From the NCBI GenBank assembly GCA_033439265.1, contig JAVTVX010000026.1:9921001-9985000 (forward strand): 64,000 bases of DNA, given 5' to 3'. The translations under genes and the position numbers were made by a program. The number at the start of each line of letters is the position of its first letter. The first letter of the stretch is position 1. Positions 23,241-34,019 of the stretch are shown here, in pieces. A model generated the notes under the pieces. That model saw nothing but the letters and a program-made list of their open reading frames with translations, was not told where the DNA came from and did not search any database. The stretch comes from Dillenia suffruticosa. Lineage: Eukaryota; Streptophyta; Magnoliopsida; Dilleniales; Dilleniaceae.

Positions 23241-25416
23241 CAACTTTAAACGATGTTTAGGGTGGGTTATTTATCCTTCGATGTTTTTTATGTCCAACTT
23301 AACTACAAATGTGTTCCGGTATTACTACTATTATTGATATTATTGATGTCCAAAATATTCGACAATATAATTGGGCTAAATTTGTATTAGAATGGTTAGC
23401 TGATGAGATTTGTGAATTCAAACGTCGAGCAAAGGAACAGAGAGGAACAGAGAAAGAAGAACATCGAGCAATGGAATAGAGAGGAACAGAGAAAGAAGAG
23501 AGAAAGAAGAGCAAAGGAACAGAGAAAGAAGACGGGTATTAGTGGTTCTCATCGTAAGCTTTCAATTTAATTTTCAAAATGAATGATTGCAATCTATCTA
23601 ACAATATTTAACAAATTTTATTTTATGTTTAGATTTTTTATTTTGAGAATGTCAGAGTTGAATTCGACGTTTACCATCTGCTATGGACAACTGATCGAAG
23701 ACTTGAATTCGACGGATCGAAGACTTGAATTCGACGGATCGACTTGAATTTGACCGATAGACTTGAATTCGAGTTATAAATATATGTAAGTTAAAAAATG
23801 TTTATATGCATTATGTAATTACTGTAATTAGTGTGGAATCTAAATAGTATAATATTTATTTATAGGTTTATTTACCTTTTATATTTTTTATCTTTTTAGG
23901 GTTTATTGTCTGAAAAATCTGCGAGTGTTGAGTGTTGTTGAGTGATGAGTGTTGTTGAGTGTTGAAGAAGCTGAAGAAAGTGTTGGTGTTGAAGGAAGTG
24001 AAGAAAAAATTAAGTAAACTTACAAATTACTAATTTATACCACTTACAAACACTTATATATACACTTATATATAATAATGCAGAACTTAAAATATTTTTG
24101 GAGAAATCAATTCAAATTCATTTCAATTTGTTACAAATCATGATATGTTATGACATGTTGTACAGACTTTGTGATTATGTACAAAATGAAGAAGAGAAGG
24201 AAGAACAAAAGAAGGAAAAAAATCAAAAGAAAGGGAAAGAGGAGGAGGAGGAGGAGGAGGAGGAGGACAAAGCCCGACAAGAGAAAGGGAAAGGGCAGGA
24301 GGAGTGTTTGGAGAAGGAGAAGGGTTTGGATGAGAAAGGATGCGAGGAGGCTTTTTAACAAGGAGAATGATAAAGATACTGAAAATGAATTGAAATGAAA
24401 GATTGATGAATTGAAATGAAAGATTGATAAAGATACTGAAAATAAATTGAAATAAAAGATGGAAAGACAAACCAACCATCTTTCTCCTCTGTTTAGGTTA
24501 GGTTTTTTTCTGAGGATGAGTGTTTGGGTTTGGGTTTTTTATGATCGCGACTTTGTTTTTCTTAATGTATCCAATTTTTAAAAATATTTCAGTTAATCTA
24601 ATTTTTCAATTTTTAGAGCTGAATCTAAATCTAAAGACAATTAAAACCGGATGCTTACGGATTGGGGCTACTTTGAATTATGAATTCTTTATATTTATTT
24701 TTAATTTTACATTAATTGTTTTTATGCCGACTCAATACCATTTTTAATCCAAACTTATTGTCAAAGTCATTATCTGCATTTTACCATTATGGTTTTCTTT
24801 TGCTATATACTTTCATCATTCCTCACTTCTCATCATGATCATTTGTACTCAAATATCATTCAAATATCATTCTTTTTTAATAATGTTTTTTCATCTACTT
24901 ATTATACTTATTTTAGAGCCGAAAGCAAGCCCAAAAGAAAGTGAGGCCGAAAGCAAGCCCAAAAGAAAGTGGATATTTCTATCGTCTCAGATTTGAATTT
25001 CGATTATGAAACCAGTGAGTTTCACATTTGTAGTTATTTGTTATTTTATTTTAATATACTCTTGCTATCACATTTTTAGTTATTTGTTATTTTATTTTAA
25101 TATATTCTTGCTAATACGTGTTTCTTTTTATCCCTGTATTGGTATTGGTATTGGTATTGGTATTGGTTTTGTTACGTGGTTTTATTTTATTACTGATGGT
25201 TTTATTTTATTTTTCAGGATCCGTTTTTGAGAAAAAAATATTTTCTCAAACTTTTATTTTCAGAATATTATATTGAAGATGATGGAAACAATGAGGAAAA
25301 AGTTTCACAGAAGACAAGTAGAAAAGAAAAAAGATGGAGGAAAAAAGTTTCAAACAAAACAAAGGAGAAAAGAAAAAGAAAAGGAAAGAGGAAAATTGAG
25401 AGGATGATATATTGTA
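23241..25416 (+). other. Region with purine-rich low-complexity open frames; no recognised gene
   Basis: Contains a Glu/Lys-rich frame at 24098-24358 with a long (GAG)n core, and another Lys/Arg/Glu-rich frame at 25227-25436. AGAGGAACAGAGAAAGAAGA repeats fill 23430-23530, and a unit of about 24 bp with GACTTGAATTCGACGGATCG repeats at 23690-23775. A 28-bp unit containing GCCGAAAGCAAGCCCAAAAG is duplicated at about 24918-24970, and (TATTGG)n lies at about 25137-25167. Pyrimidine tracts ending in TTTTAG precede AGCTGAATC (near 24617) and AGCCGAAAG (near 24915), as at exon starts. I do not recognise a protein and think low-complexity DNA is likelier than a gene. Confidence 0.35.
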
Positions 25417-25584
25417 ATGTCTCTATGTATGTATAAATAATTTTTTCTTGTCATATCATCTTATAACATATCACAACACTTATCACATACTCAAATCACA
25501 ATGTTTCTATGTATGTATAAACAAATTTTTCTTGTCATATCATCTTATAACATATCATAACACTTATCACATACTCAACACTCA
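25417..25584. repeat. 84-bp tandem duplication
   Basis: A unit starting ATGTCTCTATGTATG at 25417 is repeated at 25501 as ATGTTTCTATGTATG with few differences. It contains CTTGTCATATCATC and ACACTTATCACATACTC. Related TTATCATATC words recur at about 26890-26970. Confidence 0.85.
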
Positions 25585-25925
25585 AGCATACTTACACACA
25601 CTTACCACCTATAACATAACACTCTCCTAAAATTACTATACTCTCAAATAACTTACTACTTCTAAAATTACAACTTCAGACTATAACCTATAACATAATA
25701 TCTCAAACAACTTCCAACATTTAAAATATGTGCTAAAATTTAAAACTCCACTAAGAATCCAATTATATTTATAAACACATATTTATAACTTCATAAATAT
25801 TAAAATTATAAATATTAAAATAATATTAGTATGCTCCTAATTCTAATATTAAAAACTACAACAATAATAAATTTATTTATATTTATAAATACATATTTAT
25901 ATTTTTTAATATAAAAATTAATATT
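25585..25925. other. AT-rich spacer, no gene seen
   Basis: Only A/T-rich low-complexity sequence between the 84-bp duplication and GC island C. Confidence 0.6.
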
Positions 25926-26480
25926 GCAATGGCATCGCATGCCTGCCTCGTGGGCGCCCGCACTGGCATGGCCCGGCGCCCTCGTGCGGCTGCTTGCATG
26001 CTCACTTGGCCCGCGTGGTAACTTGCGCGGGCACCCCCACTGCCATGCCTGGGCGCCCGCGTGGACCCGGGCATGCGGGCATGCAGTGCGCGCTGCCATG
26101 TGCACGCTGCCACGCGCGGGCACCGTGCTTGCATGGCTTGGCTCCTGCGTTAGCACGGCATGCGCGGGGGCTTGCATGGGCACATGCAGCGCATGGTGGC
26201 ATGCTCGGGCGCTAGTGCAAGTTAGGGCGTCCGTGCTGGCGCTTGCATGAGCACACACGGTGCGCTTTGATATGCGTGGGCGCTTGCATGCGCCCATGCT
26301 ATGGGCATGCGCTGAAGCTGTCATGCCATGATCGAGCGCCACACGAGCACTTGCACCGTGCGGCCACTTGCACCATGCTTCCTAACGCTGTGCCATGCGC
26401 GGGTGCCCATGCAGGCATGGCGCTCGCTCTGGCTTGCATGCGTGCTTACAACGTATCCCGGCCCACCTTCCGAACCGGAC
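25926..26480. repeat. GC-rich island C
   Basis: About 555 bp of CpG-rich sequence packed with GCATG, GGGCGCCCGC, GGCATGGC and CTTGCATG words. It is the longest island in the window. It ends in CGGACCGGACCGGAGG near 26480. All six frames are relatively open for compositional reasons, and none looks like a protein. Confidence 0.75.
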
Positions 26481-26975
26481 CGGACCGGAGGCCTAGGTCC
26501 TATTTTTGAGAAAAGTTTTTTTGCTTTTCTTTTTCCTTTTTCCCTCAAAAACTTCTCACCTTTTTTTTCCTTAGAATATATATTTTCCTATTTTGTATTA
26601 AATATCTAGAATTTTTACTTCTTTCATTTTATTTCTTTATAAATATAAATTCTAAAAAAAATTAAAAAAATTAGAGAAATACAAACACAATTAGAAATGA
26701 AATTAATATGAAATATATAGAATTTTTACTTATTTCAATTTATTTATTTATATATATAAATTCTAAAAAAATTAAAAAATTTATAATAAATACAAACAAT
26801 TTAATTTAATTAAATGGAATGAAAATAACAAAAATGATAAAATATATTAGTTAAAAGTATAAATAAAAATAAATTTAGATCTAGTGACAATCATTATCAT
26901 ATACTTATCTTATCATATCTTGCATAATCATTACTTATCATATCATCTCATTACCATATACTTATCTATATCTTT
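26481..26975. other. AT-rich spacer, no gene seen
   Basis: Contains a near-duplicate AT-rich block (TAGAATTTTTACTT at about 26609 and 26720, each followed by TATAAATTCTAAAAAAA). No coding signal. Confidence 0.55.
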
Positions 26976-27096
26976 CATACGCGGGCGCCAGTGCTGGCAT
27001 GCCCGGGCGCCCGCACTGGGAGCACACGCAGTGCGCTTTCGTATGCGCGGGCACCCGTGCTGCCAAGGCCGAGCGCCGATGCTAGCACTCGCCTTT
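26976..27096. repeat. GC-rich island D
   Basis: About 120 bp: TACGCGGGCGCCAGTGCTGG, CCCGGGCGCCCGC, then ATGCGCGGGCACCCG. The words are those of island C, and this could be a displaced piece of it. Confidence 0.65.
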
Positions 27097-27959
27097 CCTC
27101 TCTAAATTTTATATATAATACAAAAATATAATATAATATTGATATAATAAATAAATAAAAAAATATAATATAATATTAATATAATAAATAAATTAAAATT
27201 TAATTTGTCCCTAATTTAGATGAATTTCGAATTCTATCGCTAAAAAATTTAGGACAAATCTTATATATAATAAAAATTAAATATAATATTAATATAATAA
27301 ATAAAAAAAATTTTATTTAGGCGATGAATATGGTTCCCGTCGCTAAACCCAACAATCTTACAATTTGTCCCTCATTTTATATATAATAAAAATAAAATAA
27401 AATATTAATATAATAAATAAATAAAATTTTAATTTAGCGACGATTCTAGACTCGTCCTAAGAATCCTACAATTTTTAACTAAATTTTATATATAATAAAA
27501 ATAATATATTTTATTAATATGAAAAATAATTAATTAATTATTTTAGCTTAGAATTTCAAATTCGGTCGATAAACCCAAAAGTTACGACGAATCTAATAAT
27601 TCATCGCTAAATTTGTTTTATAATAAAATTCAAATATAATATTAATATAATAAAAAAATAAAAATTTATTTTAGCGATTAATTTAGTTTCTGTCACTATA
27701 ATAAATAAATAAAAATTTAATAATTATTACGAATAGCCACCATGAAAATTTTGTGGTCGCCAATTGCCCATGAATTTAGGGAAGGATAATGTTTTCATTC
27801 CACGATCATTTAAATAAAAAATATAAAATGATAATTAAAAATATTATAAAATAATAAATATGATTATTTAATATCAATTAATAAAATAACAAAATAAAAT
27901 ATAATAAAATATTAAATGTTAATTTAATAAAAAATCTGTTGCTAAATCCATTGCTAACT

Positions 27960-28155
27960 TAGCATGCTTGCCTACCAGCCTGCCTGTCTGCGCTCGGCGC
28001 TCGTGCGTGCATGTGCTAGCGCCCACGCAGGCACACGCCTGCCTGCTGCTGGCGCCTGTGAGTGCATGCGCGGGCTCCCGCGCAGGCGCGCGCCTGTGCC
28101 CGGCGCCCGTGCGTGTAGGCGCGGGCGCCCGCACAAGCTCGTACCCGTAGGCCCA
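27960..28155. repeat. GC-rich island E inside the CACTA arm
   Basis: CpG-rich block with GCGCCCGTGCGTG, GCAGGCGCGCGCCTG and GGCGCGGGCGCCCGC words. The AT-rich flank to its right (TTGTATTATTGAATAAAATA and ACCTATACAATAATAAAAAA) is shared with the flank of island F, which shows island and flank are one inherited unit. Confidence 0.75.
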
Positions 28156-28619
28156 CTAGATTAATATTAATTAAAAAAATTTTTAAAACGATAATAAATT
28201 GATTTGTATTATTGAATAAAATAATACAAATAAAATAGAATAGAAGGTACCTATACAATAATAAAAAATATTAAATAAAACAAAAAGTATATAAAATTAA
28301 ATAATAAATTAATTACAAAATATATTAATATTATTCTTAGAAAAATAAAATATAAAAAAATAAAATAAAATGCTATTTTAAAATATTATATCATAATAAA
28401 TTGATTTGTTAATATGGTTTTAAATAATACGAATTAAATAAATTAAAATATATGTTTTTTTTAAGATTTAAATAATATTATTCTTTAAAAAAAATGAAAT
28501 ATAATATAATAAAATAAAATGTTAAATTAAAATATGATAAAATAATAATATGATTTGTTAAAATAAATTAATTAAATAAAAAAAAAATTCTAATTAAAAA
28601 AGATTAAATTGCGCGACAG

Positions 28620-28800
28620 ATTTGAAATCCATCGCTAATTTAGAGACGGATTGGAAATCCGTCGCTAATATAGGGACGGATTTGAAATCCGTCGTTAATT
28701 TTAGGGACGGATTGGAAATCCGTCGCTAATTTAGGGACGGATTTGAAATCTGTCGCTAATTTAGCAACAAATATGAAAATTCGTCGCTACTAAATTAACA
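28620..28800. repeat. Tandem palindromic subterminal units
   Basis: Four consecutive units of about 31-33 bp with core GACGGATTTGAAATCCGTCG, each nearly a perfect palindrome, separated by CTAATTTAGG-type linkers. A fifth, weaker one follows (AGCAACAAATATGAAAATTC). In CACTA transposons, subterminal repeats are the binding sites of the regulatory/transposase proteins. Confidence 0.8.
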
Positions 28801-29341
28801 AATTAACGACGATAAAATTTGTCACCGCTAAATTAATTTTTTAATTTAAATATTAAATTAATATTATATTTTATTTAATTATATATAAAAAATTTAACGA
28901 CGGATTTTAATTTTATATTTTATTTAATTATATATAAAAATTTAATTATATATTTTATTTATCGCTAAATTTAAAGACAAATATTTTTTTGTGGCTAATT
29001 AGTTGTAGGTAATAATTTCCCAAAATTTAGCCACGAACTTTGTTTGTCGCTAAATTTTAGCTATGGATAACTATATCCATGGCAAAATTTTGCCATGAAA
29101 TAGTTTTTGTCGCTAATTAGCGATGAACATTAGAACGAAAATTTTTTTGATACCAATTAGCGACGAATTTAGCCACGAAAACTGTTTCATCACTAATTAG
29201 CGACGAATTTTGTCACGACTGATATGTCCGTCGCTAATTTAGCCACGACTTCATTTTCATCGCTAATTTTGTGGCAAAATAGCGACGAAAACGTTTTCGT
29301 CGCAAAAAGCCGTAGCTAAAAGCGTATTTTTTGTAGTGAGG

Positions 29342-29927
29342 AGACCACATTTCGAAGGACCAATTGTATAAGTATTAATAAATGTAACATATTAAAAAAA
29401 GGTTGTAATATAATTTTAAAATTACATCATTGATTAATACTCAGAATAAGTTGTCAACTTCAATTTTCAATAAATGAAAGTACAATTCGGAAGGGGAGAG
29501 AAGTTACATAGCACCCAGAGAGGTAAACTGTGTTGCAAAGTGGGTCTCCCATTGCTGAAATCAACAATGAAATAACAACAAACATGGTGCAAAGGTAAGT
29601 GATAGTGAAAAAAATATGAGAAAGTAGCTTGATTGGAAACAAGTAATGAATTCAAGAGCATTTGATGAACCATCCATATATTGACATATCCTTGATTATA
29701 ATTAGATGCCAACATTGAGGGAGAAAAATTGATGATCAAGATTTCATATCTAGCTATGGAGAAGGGGGAGGAGCTAGCAATAAAAAAATGGACACATTAG
29801 CCTCTTCAAAAACCTAATGGGAAATACCTTTATCCTCATCAGAAAGTTGGTCCATAATAAGAGTTTCCTACCATTGCATCGTAAATACCTTAGGGATTGT
29901 TTTGGATATAACTAAATTGGCATGGAC
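29342..29927. other. Higher-complexity spacer between two CACTA elements
   Basis: Base composition is less extreme than around it. Two overlapping minus-strand open frames (29460-29642 and 29467-29739) are Leu/Phe-rich but match nothing I recognise. It may be a remnant of pre-insertion host sequence that continues at 32145. Confidence 0.45.
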
Positions 29928-29930
29928 TAA
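29928..29930. repeat. Target-site duplication TAA, left of CACTA element
   Basis: TAA directly before CACTACAAAA, matched by TAA at 32142-32144. Three base pairs is diagnostic for CACTA insertion. Confidence 0.8.
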
Positions 29931-30214
29931 CACTACAAAAAAACAGGCTTTTAGCTACAAATTTAGCGACGAAAAATTTTTCGTCGCTAATAGTGCTTCG
30001 CAAAAATTTAACGATGAAAATTAGAAATCCGTCGTTAAATTTAGCGACGAAAATCTGAAATCTGTCGCTAAATTTAACGATAACTAATTTTTTATCGCTA
30101 AAATCCGTCGCTAATTTAGGAAAAAAAAAGTCTGTCGAAAAATTATCGTCCCTAATTTAGCGACGCATAAAAAAATCCATCGTTGAATTAGTGACGAATT
30201 TGGAATCCGTCGCT

Positions 30215-30380
30215 GATTCCAAATTCGTCAAAATGCCCAGAGAGCGCACGTGCCTGGACGGGCCCTTGCCCACCCGAGCCAGCACGTGCCTGGATGGCCC
30301 CGCCCACCCGAGCCAGCACCACCTTGCAAGTTGCCTGCCTGCCCGAGCCAGCACCTCCAACGTCAGCCCTCCTCACTTAA
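30215..30380. repeat. GC-rich block G with a repeat of about 50 bp, inside the CACTA element
   Basis: The word CCCGAGCCAGCACGTGCCTG and its variants recur about three to four times (GAGCCAGCACGTGCCTGGA, CACCCGAGCCAGCACCACC, CCCGAGCCAGCACCTCC). Its sequence type differs from islands A-F (GAGCCAGCAC rather than GGGCGCC). Confidence 0.7.
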
Positions 30381-31089
30381 TTGCTGAAAAATGTTGCTTT
30401 GCCTCCACCGTGGTTCGAACTCCTACACACCTGCATGCACATGCATAAGCATAAACCTATAAATCACCAAACCAAATGTTAGTATGTGATATAAATTTTT
30501 TTTTTATTTATTCTCTTTCCTTCACATTTTTCTAATAATAATAAAATAATATATAATAACAATTTAAAATAATAAATATAATAACTTTTTTATTTAAACC
30601 ACCAACCTAAAATAATATTAATTAAAAATAATAAAAATGATAATTTTTTATAAAATAAAAAATAATAAAATACTAATTTAAAATAAAATAATAAATTAAT
30701 TAAAAAATATATTAATATTATATTTTGTTTTCTTCTTTTTCTTTTCTTTTATTATTTTATTATTCTTTTTTATTTTTATTTTATTTTTTTAATCCATAGT
30801 TTAAAAATAGATTACGGCATCTCAATAATATAAAATTATAATTATCAATAAATTATAATATATTAATAATTTAAAAAATCTATATATTTAATTACAAAAT
30901 ATTTATATTCGTTTGAATATATAAGAAATTTTAATATAATTATTATATATAAGAAATTTCAATAATGAGAATAGAAAGGAAAAAAAATCCAAAAGTAGAG
31001 ATCAGAGTAAGAGGAAAGAATAAAAAAAGTGAGAATAGAAAAAAAATGAGGAGGAAGAAAGAAAAAAAAATATTATTACATAACAGTAT

Positions 31090-31160
31090 GTAGTGGTGCA
31101 GTGGTGACATGTCTTTCATTCAAATCAAAGGTCTAAGGTTTGAGTTTGAATCCCTTCAAT
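31090..31160 (+). repeat. tRNA-like segment (possible SINE head) inside the CACTA element
   Basis: An A-box-like TAGTGGTGCAGTGG (31091-31104) is followed at about 40 bp by a B-box-like GTTTGAATCCC (31145-31155), the spacing of RNA polymerase III internal promoters. No 3' SINE body or duplication can be seen because GC repeat F follows at once. Confidence 0.35.
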
Positions 31161-31187
31161 AGCATTTTTTTTAGCATTAAAACAATG

Positions 31188-31445
31188 AAGGCCAGGCGCC
31201 TGTGTGCGCCTGCGCCCAGCGCCCGTGCTTGCATGCGCAGGGGCCCAGGTAGGCGCGCGCCTGCGCCCGACGCCCGTGCGTGCATGCACAGGGGCCCAGG
31301 TAGGCGCGCGCGCCTGCGCCCGACGCCCGTGCGTGCATGCGCGGGCGCCCGGGCAGGCGCGCCCGTGCAGGTGCACGCCTGCCTGCGCCCAGTGCCCGTG
31401 CGTGCATGCACCGACGCCCGCACAGTCTCGCGCCCAGCATGTCGG
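31188..31445. repeat. GC-rich minisatellite F, 51-53-bp unit, inside the CACTA element
   Basis: The unit GCGCCTGCGCCC(A/G)(G/A)CGCCC...GGGGCCCAGGTAGGCGC starts at 31206, 31257 and 31310, with a diverged fourth copy to about 31445. It is very CpG-rich. Open frames on all strands are rich in Ala/Arg/Pro/Cys/His by composition and are not genes. Confidence 0.85.
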
Positions 31446-32141
31446 CCTGATTGATATTTAATTAAAAAATTTGTATTATTGAATAAAATAATGCAAATAA
31501 AATAAAAGATACCTATACAATAATAAAAAATATTAAATCAAACAAAATAGGAAAAAATCCGTTGCTAAATTACCAACGGATAAATTTCATCATTGCTAAA
31601 TTAATTTTTTAATTTAAATATTATATTAATATTATATTTTATTTAATTATATATAAAAAATTTAACGACGGATTGAGATTTTCGTCGCTAAATTTAGTGA
31701 CGGAAAACAAATCCGTCGCTAAATTAATTTTTAACTTAAATATAACATATTAATAAAATAAAAAGAAAAATTAAAAAAATAAAATTCTATTTAAAAAAGA
31801 TTAAATTTTACGACGGATTTTAAATCCGTGGCTAAAACCGTGATAAAATTTAGCCATGAAATATTATTCGTCGATAATTAGTGACGAAATTTGCAACGAA
31901 AAATTTTTTATCTCCAATTAGCGACGAAATTTAGCCACGAAAATTTTTTCATCACTAATTAGCGACGAATTTAGCTACGAATGATGTGTCCGTCGCTAAT
32001 TTAGCCACGACTTTTTTTTCATGGCAAATTTTGTGGCAAATTAGAGACGAAAAAGTTTTTGTTGTTAAATTCGTTGCAAAATAATGATAAATTTTTTCCG
32101 TCATGAAAATCCGTGGCTAAAACCGTATTTTTTTTGTAGTG

Positions 32142-32144
32142 TAA
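32142..32144. repeat. Target-site duplication TAA, right of CACTA element
   Basis: Matches 29928-29930. Confidence 0.8.
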
Positions 32145-34010
32145 GTGAAAAGATGCAAAGACTTGCTTTTAGTTAGATTTGTCCAAATTTAACTCTTGGG
32201 CTAGGGTGGCCCTTTGAGAATGGCTTTTGCACTATACATGCCTATTGGTACATTATTGAATAAAACAATCATATGGACAGAAAGGTAAATCCAACCAAGT
32301 ACCTTCCTTTACAATCACGGGAAATAGAAAAAATTCTATTGTGCTTACCAAGTCCAATAAGATTATTTCAATCTACGTGAATTTAAGAGAAAGGAGTTAG
32401 AGTTTTGGCTAACCACAACTTGACAAAGAACAGGAAAATTTTCGATGGTTTTGTAGTAATTAGAAATAAAATTAGATAACCTAGGTATTGGATATGCTAA
32501 AGGAACATAGGTATTGGATAACTGGATGGGAGTTTTTCTAATGTAGAAAATAGAGGTATATGTACAAGCATGTAACAGAAACTATAATTGCCTCCAAAAC
32601 ACCATTTTGACATACCTGAATATCTAAGCGAAATTTGCCAATCTTTGTAACCCACAACTAGCTTCCCTTCAGAGGCCTAGAACATAAATAATATTAGGTA
32701 CAAATAAGTCAGGGAGAGAGAGAGAGAGACCCTAACCCCTAGAAAATACCCAAAATTTAAACAAATATCTTTTTAATTAAGCAAAATTAACAAATATCTC
32801 CCACTCGTCTCTACTTATTACATCCCCTTAAATGCATATCTCATGTCATGCCATAACTATTTTTACCTTGAATGTTAATATTAAAAGACATTCATTTCAT
32901 TTACAAAAAGCTGTTCTCTTGCAATTTTGTCAGCTCATAAACATTTGTTCAGAAAATTTCCCTTGCTGACAATAGTACCACTATTTCTTAATCTCTCCAC
33001 ATACCAATTCAACAAGCAAAATTAATTCTCTTGCGTGTCTTTAAAAGAAAAAGATAAGCATGGACAACCTAGAAACCATCAGTAGAGGAATCATAAAAAA
33101 TGTATGTCAGTGTAAATAGTCTAATTGTAATGCTGTAGTTTTCTGTACTTTTGAAGGGACCTTAATTGTCTGTCTTTGTGAAATTGCTTATGGTAAGATC
33201 ATAGCAAACCCAAAATGGAGGGGGAAAAATGGATACCTAATTAAAGTTGCTGGGTGATCCCATGATAATCAATTGTATTATATGCTTAAACTTTGTCTTC
33301 TGCCAATGTGAAGTTTATATGCGTACATAGACTCCAGTTCTATCTTCTGTTTGCTTTGGAGCACGTTTCATTCTCTTGGGTTTTTCTTGGTTTCATTGGA
33401 TTAAAACAAACATTGGAGTGTTTACCTTGTACGAGTAGCACACAAGTCATTGATGGTCTTGCACTCACTTTGTCTTCTTCTTTTATTTTTTATTTTTTAT
33501 TTTTTAAGTTTTTTCATGTATTCCCTGGTTTAGGTTGAGTCTTTAGGTTGGATTGCTCATAGCATATCAAAGAAAGGCCAACTAGTTATCCTTTAATTAA
33601 CTGATTTTCCTTTACAGGTTTGAATACCTCTATTCTCCATGCTAGAACTTCCCTCCACAGCTCTTTCCCTTGTACCAATGGCTATTTTAAGCATCTTCCT
33701 CCCTCTGTACTTTCATCCCAAGAGCAGATATACCCACTTGTAGCAGATAAACTCTCTCAGGGTTCTTCTTTTCATATACCCCAGTTGCATGAGTTAGTAC
33801 CAAAATCAAGCTTCATTGCATTATGAAATTACATATCAATTCTTGTCTGAAAATATTATTCACAAGACCAGAAAGGTTTCAAAAGTTCACCATTCCCAAC
33901 CTTAAAATTTAGGGATATGTCTAAAATTTTGTGATGTGAACCTAAATACATGAACTCCAATGATCTGAAAAATCTTTAATGTCTAAAATTTAGGGTTATG
34001 CCAATGGCTT
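32145..34010. other. Higher-complexity spacer, no recognised gene
   Basis: Not obviously repetitive. A (GA)n run lies at about 32714-32730. Plus-strand open frames at 33293-33538 and 33620-33826 are short and match no family I know. The second follows a CTGATTTTCCTTTACAG sequence that would pass as a splice acceptor, so exon remnants of a host gene are possible but unsupported. Confidence 0.35.
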
Positions 34011-34019
34011 AATTAGTTG

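Larger units (their letters stand above)
27200..29338. mobile_element. Right arm of a non-autonomous CACTA element
   Basis: The right terminus TTTTTTGTAGTG ends at 29338, the inverse of a CACTACAAAAAA start. Upstream it is filled with subterminal units of the TTAGCGACGAA / TTCGTCGCTAA type from 28620, with weaker ones from about 27230 to 27690. Island E and the AT-rich sequence after it match the complete element at 29931-32141, so both belong to one family. No left CACTA end or matching 3-bp duplication could be found, so the left border is only a guess. No transposase coding is present, so it would depend on a partner. Confidence 0.75.
29931..32141. mobile_element. Complete non-autonomous CACTA element, 2211 bp
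   Basis: The left end is CACTACAAAAAAACAGGC followed by TTTTAGCTAC. The right end is the inverse, GTGGCTAAAACCGTA, T-run, TTTGTAGTG. A 3-bp TAA duplication flanks it. Both ends carry arrays of TTAGCGACGAA/TTCGTCGCTAA subterminal units (29960-30230 and 31660-32110). The middle is AT-rich filler with GC blocks G and F and a tRNA-like segment. There is no transposase gene, so mobility would need a related autonomous element such as the one decayed at 1-2.7 kb, though that pairing is only inference. Confidence 0.9.

Noticed and set aside
25815-26548. Open frames of up to 175 codons in GC island C
   Set aside because: Same compositional effect as island A; no domain, no conserved motif, all frames open.
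29460-29739. Two overlapping Leu/Phe-rich minus frames as a membrane protein gene
   Set aside because: Short, overlapping in different frames, no recognised family and no start context; kept only as a note in the spacer entry.
28620-32110. Regular repeats suggesting a CRISPR-like array
   Set aside because: The units are palindromic CACTA subterminal repeats with very short, non-unique linkers in a plant genome; not CRISPR.
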